NCBI RefSeq assembly: GCF_029203305.1
Contig: NC_089461.1
Location: 1,612,001-1,676,000, forward strand
Direction: 5' to 3'
Source: Yamadazyma tenuis
Taxonomy: Eukaryota > Ascomycota > Pichiomycetes > Serinales > Debaryomycetaceae
Length of the DNA: 64,000 bases
Of the stretch, positions 48,509 through 57,916 are shown piece after piece (within the stretch, counting starts at the first letter, position 1; the number at the start of each line of letters is the position of its first letter). The position numbers and the translations under genes are program-made. Below the pieces are notes generated by a model. It searched no databases. It saw nothing but the letters and a program-made list of their open reading frames with translations, and had not been told where the DNA came from.

Positions 48509-50779
48509 TCATACTTCGTTGGTAATCTTACTAAATGGCTTATTGGGTCTTCTGCGTTCCTTTTTGTCGTTATCGAGTTTCATGTCGTTTAATTTGATGG
48601 TCAAGGGATTAAAGTCTGCCGGGGCTTTCTCGACGATAAGGAGGTTCTCTCGTTGAAAGAAACTGCTCAAAAGCTCCACGGATGCTTCAAGCTTTGAAGC
48701 ATCGTAGAAACTCAACCAAATTTCGAAGGACGCTTGCCGTTCGAAAAACGTCATTTCCATGTTGTGGAACAATTTGATAGGTGTGAGCACTTCCTCTGTG
48801 AATCTAGTAGACCGCAACAACGAGTTGAGTTTTGGATGTCTGTTCAACAGAACCTTATAGTTGGTGGGTAAGCTGTTAATCAAATTGGTGACGAAGAACT
48901 TCAACTTGATGTCTGAGCCCTTGATGGATATGTCTTTAGACTGGTTGTCACCGAAATCTTCGTAGTTGGGCCAGTCGATGAAACTTTGGTGTTCAATCTC
49001 CAAATTATTCATGGTATTCAACTTGAAGTTGTTAATCAATAGCAAGTAGTGGGATTTCAACAACTTGAAGTCAATTGAGGTGTAGATGGAGTTGTTCAAA
49101 TTTTTGTTCAAGTAGTTGTGGCTTAAATTGTTTTCACAACAGCTCACCATCAAACCGTCAATTTCGTCTTTGACCAACTGGATGTTGGACGAATTCTTGG
49201 TAGGACACTTTATCAACACATTATTGAATCTCTTAAATCCGTAATAGTTATTTCCACCGCCAGTGCTGTCTTTCCTCTGGCTCGAGAATTTGATATAGAC
49301 ATTGTACTTTTTCATGATGCTCTGGATAATTAAGCCTCCGTTTCCAATGATGGACTTGTGGAACATTTCCGGAATGTTGAACTTTAATTCAAATGGCAAC
49401 TCGTTCTCGATTAACTCTATCATATGAATCAAGCCGTTCAAGTTTAGGGAGTTCTCAATCACTATATCGATCAAGAAATTGTACTCATTTAAATCCAAGA
49501 ACTTCACAACCGACGCATCGTCTACCTGGTTCAAGATCTTCATCACTTTCCCGTTCTTTTTTCCGCTGATGAAGTCTTTCAGGTCTCTGTTGATTTCAAT
49601 CAATAACTGGATCTTGAAGTTCAAGCTGTTGGAGTTAATCACACCCAAGAATTTTTTAACTTCGGTGTTTTCTCCCACAATCTCAAGACCACTGTAGTTC
49701 AACTTGACAATCAACTTGAACTCCTTCACCAACAAGTCAGTGATTTGCAGGTATCTCATAGAGTGCTCATTGTTAATCAACAATTTGTAATACTTGCTTG
49801 TTATCAGATATATGTCCTTTATGGCGTCATTAACATTGGCTTCATCGAAACTTTGAACCGTTACTTTGTTGCTTGAATCCCCCAATTTGGGTAGCAGGAT
49901 GAAACAGCAGTTTTCAAGCATAATGTTCAACAAATCAAAATCCCGGTTCAATACCAACAAATCCAACTTTTCTTTGGACACCTCGATCACCTTGGTGTAG
50001 AATGTAGCCTCCAAATTGGAGACAAGCTTGTTCAAGATGGCCTTAGCACTCAAAAGCTCGACCATTTTAGAAGCAGTGATCCAAATCTTGAATCCGTTGT
50101 AGTCGGAGTAGATTCCAGAGTTGTACAAGTCAGGTAACAAGTCTGGTAAGTACATATTTGCGTTCAGCTGTTTGGCGATTTCGCTGAAGTTCAGCAATCT
50201 TGGACCCCCAACGAGTGGAAGGAGCGATAAGTTGATGTTAACCGAGTCGATAAAGTAACCGTTTATCATTGAGTCCACCAACACCCTCAATTCGGTGTCT
50301 ATGACCGTCACATTGTCCTGGCACCCAAAGACCATCATGTTGGTGGGATTGACAATAATCTCGACATTGTACAATTGCGACAACTTGGTCAATCTGCAGA
50401 AGAATTCTGGATCCTTCGACATCTTTGTCACTTGCAGCTGCACTAACTCAATGGTTTTGCAAGTGATATTTTTGTACAGCCCCAAGATGATATCTCTGGC
50501 ATAATTGACAAAGTCTTTGGAACCCTGGAAAAACACCGTCATTACTGGTAAATCTGCCGTGGGCCCCGAAAGGTCGACATGATCACCTCCATCATGGGCA
50601 TTCAACTTGTGCACTGCATCCTGCAACTCCCACAAGTTGTCCAAGATTTCACAATTGGGATAGTTCAAATGTGGTAAGTGGTTGGTACGCCATAAGTGGT
50701 TGTGGGTCTCAAACACCGTTGATGAGGACTTGTTTTTCAAGAAATACCGAAAGTCCAAGTTCACGTATAAAGACTCCAT
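48509..50779 (-). CDS. KH-domain RNA-binding protein (YLL032C/Mug60-like)
   Basis: The 756-residue protein has a clear KH motif at about residues 460-560: FELKFNIPEMFHKSIIGNGGLIIQSIMKKYNVYIKF, with the GxxG loop as IIGNGG. Earlier segments (about 70-250) look like degenerate KH repeats. The C-terminus is basic (KKERRRPNKPFSKI). The overall layout resembles the poorly studied yeast YLL032C and fission-yeast Mug60 proteins. RNA binding is likely; the biological role is unknown. Confidence 0.75.
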   Translation of the reverse strand: MESLYVNLDFRYFLKNKSSSTVFETHNHLWRTNHLPHLNYPNCEILDNLWELQDAVHKLNAHDGGDHVDLSGPTADLPVMTVFFQGSKDFVNYARDIILGLYKNITCKTIELVQLQVTKMSKDPEFFCRLTKLSQLYNVEIIVNPTNMMVFGCQDNVTVIDTELRVLVDSMINGYFIDSVNINLSLLPLVGGPRLLNFSEIAKQLNANMYLPDLLPDLYNSGIYSDYNGFKIWITASKMVELLSAKAILNKLVSNLEATFYTKVIEVSKEKLDLLVLNRDFDLLNIMLENCCFILLPKLGDSSNKVTVQSFDEANVNDAIKDIYLITSKYYKLLINNEHSMRYLQITDLLVKEFKLIVKLNYSGLEIVGENTEVKKFLGVINSNSLNFKIQLLIEINRDLKDFISGKKNGKVMKILNQVDDASVVKFLDLNEYNFLIDIVIENSLNLNGLIHMIELIENELPFELKFNIPEMFHKSIIGNGGLIIQSIMKKYNVYIKFSSQRKDSTGGGNNYYGFKRFNNVLIKCPTKNSSNIQLVKDEIDGLMVSCCENNLSHNYLNKNLNNSIYTSIDFKLLKSHYLLLINNFKLNTMNNLEIEHQSFIDWPNYEDFGDNQSKDISIKGSDIKLKFFVTNLINSLPTNYKVLLNRHPKLNSLLRSTRFTEEVLTPIKLFHNMEMTFFERQASFEIWLSFYDASKLEASVELLSSFFQRENLLIVEKAPADFNPLTIKLNDMKLDNDKKERRRPNKPFSKITNEV

Positions 50780-50930
50780 GTTCGCTAAAGTACAAACAGG
50801 GGCCCGTTTCCTTTAAATAGTAGTTGCAATGAGTTGGGAATGATGTTGATACTCTTACCGCATCGGGCAAGCCAACACAAATAGCGAATGGATCTATATA
50901 CAGGACAGTAAAATTATCCACCACAAACCA

Positions 50931-52040
50931 CTATAGTCTCTTAGAGTCCCACACGTACACCATCTCATCCCAGCCAGTGGAAGCACACCACCCGGGCTCT
51001 CCCCAGAGAGAGTAGTCGGCGCCAATCACAAACTCTCGGTGGTTTTTCATGATACCTCTACATCCTCCCACCCCAGTGTTGAGAAAACGAGCACGCTCAT
51101 TAGACTTATCTTGCCACACCCGGCAGGTCATGTCGTACGAGGTGCTGAGGAGCTCCTCGCCACTATGGGGCGACCACACCACCTTGCGGACGGCGAAGTC
51201 GTGGCCCAAGAGCTCGTTGAGCGGTGTGGGACCTCTGGCCGTGTGCGATGGCATTCCTGGTACACTCTGGTCAACCCTATTAATCATCCGTAGGTCCCAT
51301 ATTCTGACCGATTTATCGGTTCCACCCGAAGCCACGATGTTGGCCTTGTACTTGTTCCAGTCACAAGACAATGCTTCGAGGCCCGAGTGGGCAATGTACT
51401 CCACTGTCAACGGACGAGGAGACCTGATGTCCCAAACCTGGACACGAGACCCCCCGTTACATGAGAGGATCGTCAGTGGCAGGTGGGGAGAGAACACAGC
51501 GTTGTACACACAGTTGGCGGTATTGATCTGTCGGTGGTTCTGCTGGTGAGAAATGGGAACCGAGGACGCAAGCTGCCCACCACCGCCAATTGACAGATCC
51601 CGCTCCGACGCGAGGGTGAAAAGCGATTGTGCCCGACTGGGATCCCATATCTTGATTGTACCGTCCCACGAGCTTGACAAAAATGTGTTTTTCTCGACCA
51701 TATTCCAGTTCACACAAAACACTTCCCGAGTGTGTTCCTTAAAATTCATCACTGGGAACTGGCCCACTGTGAGATCAAACAACTTGATGGACCCGTCGCC
51801 ACACGCACCCACCACCTGGTTCTCATGAGCCTCGCTCCAGCTCACGTCGAAGAGTCCATCCTGGGTGTCCCATGAGATGTCGTTGATGATTTGTCCCGAC
51901 GGCGCGATGCTGAGCACAAAGAGCCGGCCATTGCCCACCAACCCGTAGTTGGACGACGTGGCTACCGCTAGTTTGTTGTCGAAGAACGGCGAGTACTGCA
52001 CACCGTAGCCGTTATAGCCTGAGGTTCTGAATGAGAGCAT
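50931..52040 (-). CDS. PEX7: PEX7, peroxisomal PTS2 receptor
   Basis: The 369-residue WD40 protein begins MLSFRTSGYNGYGVQYSPFFDNKLAVATSSNYGLVGNGRL, the Pex7-specific N-terminus. About six WD repeats follow, such as SSSWDGTIKIWD, VASGGTDKSVRIWD and STSYDMTCRVWQD. It recognises PTS2 cargo such as thiolase in the cytosol and carries it to the peroxisome with a Pex20/Pex18-type co-receptor. Only 78 bp separate its start from the stop of the kinase gene downstream on the plus coordinate, so its promoter is compact. Confidence 0.95.
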   Translation of the reverse strand: MLSFRTSGYNGYGVQYSPFFDNKLAVATSSNYGLVGNGRLFVLSIAPSGQIINDISWDTQDGLFDVSWSEAHENQVVGACGDGSIKLFDLTVGQFPVMNFKEHTREVFCVNWNMVEKNTFLSSSWDGTIKIWDPSRAQSLFTLASERDLSIGGGGQLASSVPISHQQNHRQINTANCVYNAVFSPHLPLTILSCNGGSRVQVWDIRSPRPLTVEYIAHSGLEALSCDWNKYKANIVASGGTDKSVRIWDLRMINRVDQSVPGMPSHTARGPTPLNELLGHDFAVRKVVWSPHSGEELLSTSYDMTCRVWQDKSNERARFLNTGVGGCRGIMKNHREFVIGADYSLWGEPGWCASTGWDEMVYVWDSKRL

Positions 52041-52118
52041 GTTGAGAAGAAATTGCGATGCGAAGACTGCGAAAACTTAGGCTACTTTATATTGAAAGCA
52101 GAGCTTTATTATATGTAA

Positions 52119-53756
52119 CTACTCGAGGGGCCCGAACACCAGGCTATCGAGCGTCTTTACTAGATGCTGGCACTGGGGGCTGAGAGACAGCTGGTCAAAA
52201 AGTCCGTGCGAAATAAAATCCCCTATAGCAAGTGCTGCTTTTTGCTGGCTGTACTTAATATAGTTGAACTCGTCATCAGCAGAGGTGATTTCATCTTCGA
52301 TGGTACTTTCGTTCAACTCGACGCTGGTGAGACCCGTGGTGATGGTGTACGTGCCGTCCACGCCTCGTTCCAAAGAAGTGGCTCCTAACTGCTCCACTAT
52401 ATCCTTTTGCTTGAAAGGCCCGTTTTGGATCAAACCCCAGATACACCAGTAAACCTGGACAGATGCTCTCCAAAAAACACACTCATCGTATATCTTCTTG
52501 ATCTCGAACTCTATCAACTCGGCGGGCGTGACCTTGGTGATATCGGGCTCGGAGTCAACTTTCAAGTTTGATGAGGGATACTGGAAGTCGTACTCGATGT
52601 ACGCTTTGATCAAATTCAACTGCTCTAATTTGGTTGGGTACCTCAGTTCATCTAAAAAGTACGACTTTTCAGGGTCATGGTAGTTGGCCATCCACTCGGA
52701 GAAATGGTTCACCAAGTCGAAGGCTGGGAAGTTGGCTCCCCCGTATTCAAAGTCAATCACCACCAAACTGGTATCTCTCTTGTTGCTGGTGTTTTTGACT
52801 CCGGTAGAGGTGCCTTCTCCCACAATGATATCGCCTGGATTAAATGATTCATGCAACAACAAGTTGCCGTATTGGGTGTCATTGTGGCAAAATTTGAAAT
52901 TCGACGCAAACCCGGTTCTTTCATACTTGGTGAATAACCAGTCTCTGTACTCAAACACCTTGGCTTTGAACACCTCATACTCCGTCAAAAAGATGTCTTC
53001 GTCCTTGATTCCATGCTGGAGGAAATTTTGTCTAAGATCAGTCTCATAGATTTGCAACCATTTGCTGATCAACTTCCAGCACATTGGCACGTTATCCTTG
53101 TAGTCTTTGTATTCCAATTGGATCTTGTAGTGCAAATCCTTCATTCTTCTACCTAGCATCTGGGAGATCACCTCGTGTCGTATCTCCTCCTTAGTTAAAG
53201 TCACAAAACCTTCCAAGAATTGCTCAAATCTCCCGTTGGTGAAGATTCCCAACAATTTGGGACCAATGCGCTTGAGGCACAACTTGATCAACACTTCTAA
53301 TTCCAGCTCCCGGTCGATGATCTCGTCGACGTTCTTCCCGTAGACTCGCAAGAGCAACGAAGGGATCTTGATGTACCCGTCTCTGTACTCAATTTTGTAG
53401 ATGGAGTTTGTCAAAGCTCCTGAGATTCGGTTGACTTGGATGTTTTTGGGGTCCAACTGCTTTTTATGCCATTTGCCAATTTTCAAGGTCTTGATCAACG
53501 CCCAAATGTCTTGTTTGAAGAAGTCAAGTGGCAAAGAGTTGTCCAACGTGGCTTGCACGGAGGGAACCACGGCGTCATCGACGTTGGTGGGAACTACTGA
53601 TAACTTAGTTAACGAGGATGAAGAAAGGGATCTTCTACTTCCCAACGACGGCCGACGGTTGGAGCTGGTAGAACGCGAGTTGGCTGTAGAGTTTCTTGTC
53701 CGGGACCTAGACCGTGATCGGGGGGTACCGGAGAAGCTGGCTGGGGTGATGTCCAT
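52119..53756 (-). CDS. CKI1: Choline/ethanolamine kinase
   Basis: I choose the ATG at 53756 (MDITPASFSGTPRSRSRSRT, 545 residues); the frame opens further to an ATG at 53921 whose extra 55 residues look like leader translation. A Ser/Arg-rich tail comes first, then the choline-kinase fold. Brenner's motif is FCHNDTQYGNLL (about 290), and the choline-kinase motif is VIDFEYGGANFPAFDLVNHFSEW (about 333). It phosphorylates choline and/or ethanolamine in the CDP-choline pathway. The length matches Cki1 (582). Preference between choline and ethanolamine (CKI1 versus EKI1) is not certain from sequence. Confidence 0.85.
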   Translation of the reverse strand: MDITPASFSGTPRSRSRSRTRNSTANSRSTSSNRRPSLGSRRSLSSSSLTKLSVVPTNVDDAVVPSVQATLDNSLPLDFFKQDIWALIKTLKIGKWHKKQLDPKNIQVNRISGALTNSIYKIEYRDGYIKIPSLLLRVYGKNVDEIIDRELELEVLIKLCLKRIGPKLLGIFTNGRFEQFLEGFVTLTKEEIRHEVISQMLGRRMKDLHYKIQLEYKDYKDNVPMCWKLISKWLQIYETDLRQNFLQHGIKDEDIFLTEYEVFKAKVFEYRDWLFTKYERTGFASNFKFCHNDTQYGNLLLHESFNPGDIIVGEGTSTGVKNTSNKRDTSLVVIDFEYGGANFPAFDLVNHFSEWMANYHDPEKSYFLDELRYPTKLEQLNLIKAYIEYDFQYPSSNLKVDSEPDITKVTPAELIEFEIKKIYDECVFWRASVQVYWCIWGLIQNGPFKQKDIVEQLGATSLERGVDGTYTITTGLTSVELNESTIEDEITSADDEFNYIKYSQQKAALAIGDFISHGLFDQLSLSPQCQHLVKTLDSLVFGPLE

Positions 53757-54275
53757 TTTGAATAAATAATAGTGGTCGTATCTTACGAGTGATAAACTAT
53801 TTTGGTGCGACAAGAATCTGGAGAACTGCTGCGAAAAAATATTATAGGCGAGGAGGGGGTGAGACTGTGGGGATGAAACCGTGGAAATCAATAGAGGATG
53901 TACAAGAGGATACCAGGGCATGAGATCTAAGAAGATTGTGTTTACTGGAATTGGAGGCTACGCCAATATGCGTTTGTATTCTTTAACCACAAACCAATCG
54001 ATAGAATTAGTGCTGCGACCAAAAAGTTACGGCCACACCGAGCATAGTGGTGTCCGGGTTTATAAAACATTTTACTCAAGTTTGTGAATATCAACGGCTT
54101 TATGGAACAATTGCTCTGTTAAATACCCTCAGAACTCAATAAAACAATATAAGCTACTCAGTTACTCTCAATTCACTCTAGCACCTCTCAAAATTCTATT
54201 ATAATCACCTTCCATTTTGTTTACTCGCATTCACCACAACTACATTCGCGTTAGAAAAATTCTACACAACACTGG
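53757..54275. promoter_or_regulatory. Divergent region, kinase / coiled-coil gene
   Basis: These 519 bp lie between two divergent start codons. The half near 54275 is AC- and T-rich, as in yeast leaders. Nothing else is recognised. Confidence 0.35.
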
Positions 54276-56075
54276 ATGCTCTTTTTGTTTTTGGTTGTAC
54301 TGGTTTGTATAAACCTCTTCCTAGGTAGTCTCTATCAAGGTAAGGACCATCAGTATCAACTGTTTGAATTTGACATCAAAACAAAACTCAAAAAATGTGA
54401 AGAAGAGTTGAAGGAGAAGAAGGATCAGTTGAACCTGATACTCGAATCCAATGATTCACTCTTTGAAGACAAGGAAAATGTATACAAAAAGGATATAGAG
54501 GAACGCCAAGCCATCCAGAAAGATCTTGAGACCAAAATTAAAGTGTTGAAGACCCAATTAACGGAACAGGAGAAATCAATTAATCTGTTCGAAACCAAAA
54601 GCAAAGACTTCGAAGCCAAACTACAAGCTAGTGATGAAGAGAAGGTCAAAATGGAAACCTTATTCAGACATAAGTTCAATTCCCAGGTTGAAAGTTTGAT
54701 ATCCGAAAGAGAAACCAAGATCGATGACTTGGAAAGAACCAATGAAGATTTGAGAAATACTATGGCTGAGCGTACAGAGTACTGTCAAAAGATTGTTGAA
54801 GCCAGCGAAAAGAAACTTTTAGGATATAGCGAGGAAACTCTCAAGTTTGAACGCGAGTTGAGTGTTAAGGACAAACTCATAGAAGGACATAAGAGGGAAA
54901 ATGAAGAGTTGCAAAAAGAGAATAAAGTGTTGGTGACGAAAAATGAAGAGTTAACAAAGGAAATCGAAGAAAAGAACTCTCAGCAATGGGAGAAAGAGCT
55001 CCAGTCCAAAGACAACATAATCGAGGAACAGAAGAAACGTATAACAGCTCTAGAAGCGGAGGTTAGTGCATTAGAGACTAAGCTTACAAACGCGGCTATA
55101 CCTGTTGCATCTTTGGAAGAAGAAATAATAGTATACAAGAAAAAGTTGTCCGACACCTTGAAACTGTTGATTTCACATAAAAATGATATACAGTTGTATG
55201 ATATTGTTAGAGAGAGATATCACTCTTTATTTGAAAAGTTCCAAGAGGTTATTCCTGGTTTGAGCGACATCAACATTGACGATGAAGAGTTTGAGGTTAA
55301 GGAAAGCGAAGAGTCAGTACAAGAAAATGAGCAAGAACTAAAGGAAGAAGTTAACATAGTCGAGGAGTTGAATGAAGGTTTCCTCCAAGGTAACGAAGAA
55401 ACCAAAAAGTACCAGATCATACTCAAGGGTGTGGTATCCAGACTCAAAGAGCTTGCAGATTCATTGGATGAAAAGACCAATGAATCTAGTGCATTACAGA
55501 AAGCCCTTGAACTGACCAAAGACGCTTACAACAAATGCGAGGCTGATCTACAAAATATGACAAAAGAAAGGGACATCCTTAAAACAGAATTGAGTGAGTC
55601 TCAGAAGTTAGTTGACAGTATCAATGAAAACATATCCCACCTTAAGCACGAGAAGGAAACCTTTTCTAAACGCCTCAACGCTGAGAAAATAGCCCTGACT
55701 GAGCTAAGGGATCTGGCTGCTGCTTCAGAGTCTCGGTTGAAAGAAATCGAGGCAGCCAGAAGAATCCAGGACCAAAAGATGGTTTCTGATGCTGAAACTA
55801 TCAAAGCCAAAATATCAGAACTTGCCGAAACCGAACTACAAACAAAACAGCTAGTGACCAAAATCAACAAATTAACCTCTGACTTGGATCGGAAACAAGA
55901 GGATATATCACTGTTGAACAAGGATCTAGATTGGTACAAGAGTAAGTTTGAGGTTCTCAAGAAGGAAGTTGGAGATGAGGAGCGGAAGAAGGTCTCTGAA
56001 GACAAAATACTGAATAAAAATTCTGATCAAACTGACAAGGAATATGGAACATTGGAATCATATGTTGGGGTTTGA
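54276..56075 (+). CDS. Membrane-anchored coiled-coil protein of unknown function
   Basis: The 599-residue protein starts with a hydrophobic segment (MLFLFLVVLVCINLFLGSLY, about 2-20) that looks like a signal anchor or uncleaved signal. Almost all the rest is Lys/Glu-rich heptad coiled coil, with one break around 270-340 (DTLKLLISHKNDIQLYDIVRERYHSLFEKFQEVIPGLSDINID). Composition resembles golgins, tethers and spindle-pole proteins, but no family marker is seen. It converges on the isocitrate-lyase-like gene with a 50-bp gap. Confidence 0.7.
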   Translation: MLFLFLVVLVCINLFLGSLYQGKDHQYQLFEFDIKTKLKKCEEELKEKKDQLNLILESNDSLFEDKENVYKKDIEERQAIQKDLETKIKVLKTQLTEQEKSINLFETKSKDFEAKLQASDEEKVKMETLFRHKFNSQVESLISERETKIDDLERTNEDLRNTMAERTEYCQKIVEASEKKLLGYSEETLKFERELSVKDKLIEGHKRENEELQKENKVLVTKNEELTKEIEEKNSQQWEKELQSKDNIIEEQKKRITALEAEVSALETKLTNAAIPVASLEEEIIVYKKKLSDTLKLLISHKNDIQLYDIVRERYHSLFEKFQEVIPGLSDINIDDEEFEVKESEESVQENEQELKEEVNIVEELNEGFLQGNEETKKYQIILKGVVSRLKELADSLDEKTNESSALQKALELTKDAYNKCEADLQNMTKERDILKTELSESQKLVDSINENISHLKHEKETFSKRLNAEKIALTELRDLAAASESRLKEIEAARRIQDQKMVSDAETIKAKISELAETELQTKQLVTKINKLTSDLDRKQEDISLLNKDLDWYKSKFEVLKKEVGDEERKKVSEDKILNKNSDQTDKEYGTLESYVGV

Positions 56076-56125
56076 ATGTATGTATAGTACAGCAATATAA
56101 TTTAACTAGAAAACTATTTGATATA

Positions 56126-57685
56126 CTACTCAAGTGGAATTTGGTGGTCGTTTGCATCGGTGATGTCAATAAAACCATCAGCAAGATAGCCTCCACCCCA
56201 AGAAGCGAAGGCGCCAGGTTTGAAAGGAGCAGGGTCCTCTGCCTTCTTGGTAATGTCTCTAGCATACCCAAAAATACCTTCTTTCTTCCACATATTAAGG
56301 AACTCGTTATTGAACATGTTAATACCTTGAATAGCAAAAATTGGTTGCACTTGCCAAATAGCACCCATTTCAGCAAGATCATTATGGAAGTTCTTGACCT
56401 GCTCTTCGGTATATCCTGCTTTAGCGAAGTTGTAAGCCCCAACGTATCCAAATCCAAATACCCGGCCTGGAGAGACCTTACTCAATTCCACATGGAACTT
56501 TTCCACATCAGCAGGGATAGGAGCATCAACACGACCCCAGGTTGTGTCAGTCAATGGCAAAGCAGCGATGGCTCTGTCAATAACAGACTCAATGCACTGC
56601 TTGAACAAATAGTGACCATAGGAGTTTCTACCATCATCCCAGTCGAAGAAAATAGTCTTCTCTGGAGCTGCTTCCTTGGCATATTTTCTTCTCTTGGTTA
56701 AACTAGCAAACTTATCACCGTCAATTAATTTGCTGTAAGCAGCAAACTCATCTGCAGACAAGTCTTTCTCTGCAGCTTCGTCAAAAGTCATGACTGCAGC
56801 ATCTTTGAACCACTTTAATTTCGCAGCCCCGATACTTTCTCCAGCTTGTCTTGCATCAGCCAACACCTTTATCAATGGAGCGATGTCTGGGTTTGTGGAA
56901 CCCATAACGTATTTGTGATCCCTAGCATCAAATACAGAGGTAATGAAACCGCACTGGTACGAGTCAATACGAGACATCAACAAAGTGTCAGCACCCATCA
57001 CATCGATTTGAAATCTGGCTGCGGTAAGACGCTTCAAGTATTCACTGGTTGGAATAATAGTTCTACCAATACCCTGGGTGAACTTCTTCAAACCAATGGC
57101 CAAATCGTCTAAGTGGAACATGGCCACCCCAGCTTCAACAAATACTTTAGTGCACTTGGCAATGGTGGTAACACCTCCGAACCCCATGTCTCCATCTGCA
57201 ATGATGGGAAGTAAGAAGTCAAACTGAGGATATGTTTTTCTTTCTTCCTCGGACAAAGAGAGAAGGTGTTGTCTTTGAGTACGGTCTCTCCACATCTGAG
57301 ACTTTACAATTCTGTTGACAACCCTTGGAACAGTGTCCCAAGGGTAGTCTGCATGATCCACACCTGGCTCCTCGACTTGAGTGAGTCCACTAACACCCCC
57401 AGACACATAAACACACTCTAAACCGGCTCTGGACATTTGGGAGGCAAGCAATGGCTCAACGCATCCAACTGTCATGAGAGGTTCTTTGGCAGCACGGTAA
57501 GAATTCAAAGTTTTCCAAAGTTTTCTAGCTTGGATGGACGAAAGGTAATCGGTCTTAACACTGTTTCTAAACTGAGCAACTTCTTCAGCAGTGTAAGGTC
57601 TTGTCAAGTGCTTTTTGTGGTCCATTGCCCACCATTCCTTGATTTCTTTGATGTCTTTTTGGTAAGTATCTTCTAATTCTCCCAT
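56126..57685 (-). CDS. Isocitrate-lyase-like protein with altered active site
   Basis: The 519-residue protein has the overall ICL/PEP-mutase fold: IKEWW near the start, YVSGGVSG, DYPWDTVPRVV, LLPIIADGDMGFGG, SRIDS, DARDHKYVMGSTN and a C-terminal GGGYLADGF. The catalytic signature KKCGH is K200-K201-F202-T203-Q204, so the catalytic Cys and following Gly-His are gone. HIEDQ is HLDDL, ADADTGHGG is ADGDMGFGG, and the NLSPSFNW block is GYVGAYNF. It is therefore not the glyoxylate-cycle enzyme nor a standard 2-methylisocitrate lyase (ICL2). The frame is intact, so this is not a pseudogene. It shares a 231-bp divergent promoter with an omega-amidase. The reaction is unknown. Confidence 0.85.
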   Translation of the reverse strand: MGELEDTYQKDIKEIKEWWAMDHKKHLTRPYTAEEVAQFRNSVKTDYLSSIQARKLWKTLNSYRAAKEPLMTVGCVEPLLASQMSRAGLECVYVSGGVSGLTQVEEPGVDHADYPWDTVPRVVNRIVKSQMWRDRTQRQHLLSLSEEERKTYPQFDFLLPIIADGDMGFGGVTTIAKCTKVFVEAGVAMFHLDDLAIGLKKFTQGIGRTIIPTSEYLKRLTAARFQIDVMGADTLLMSRIDSYQCGFITSVFDARDHKYVMGSTNPDIAPLIKVLADARQAGESIGAAKLKWFKDAAVMTFDEAAEKDLSADEFAAYSKLIDGDKFASLTKRRKYAKEAAPEKTIFFDWDDGRNSYGHYLFKQCIESVIDRAIAALPLTDTTWGRVDAPIPADVEKFHVELSKVSPGRVFGFGYVGAYNFAKAGYTEEQVKNFHNDLAEMGAIWQVQPIFAIQGINMFNNEFLNMWKKEGIFGYARDITKKAEDPAPFKPGAFASWGGGYLADGFIDITDANDHQIPLE

Positions 57686-57916
57686 TTTGTTTGTTTAGTC
57701 GAAGATATTTGGTTATTCAGGACAATTTAAATAGTTTCTTATCAGGAATCGGACTGGCTGCGAAAATTTATCTTCGGATTAAGCACCTCTTTCCGTGGAT
57801 CACCAATTGCCGTCCGAAAACGTCTCCTATATGACTTGACTCTTGAAATCACAGTTTGTATAAAAGGACAAGGAGGATCGGAGATACATTATTATAGTCT
57901 TTACCCACCAAAAAAA
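57686..57916. promoter_or_regulatory. Divergent promoter, ICL-like / omega-amidase
   Basis: This 231-bp bidirectional promoter has two GATAA motifs on the minus strand (TTATC at 57739 and 57768). Confidence 0.5.

Noticed and set aside
53757..53921. N-terminal extension of the choline kinase to ATG 53921
   Set aside because: The extra 55 residues have no charge pattern or signal, and MDITPASF followed by the Ser/Arg tail is the more typical start.
56126..57685. Call as ICL1 or ICL2
   Set aside because: Overall similarity tempts this, but the KKCGH signature and the substrate loop are absent.
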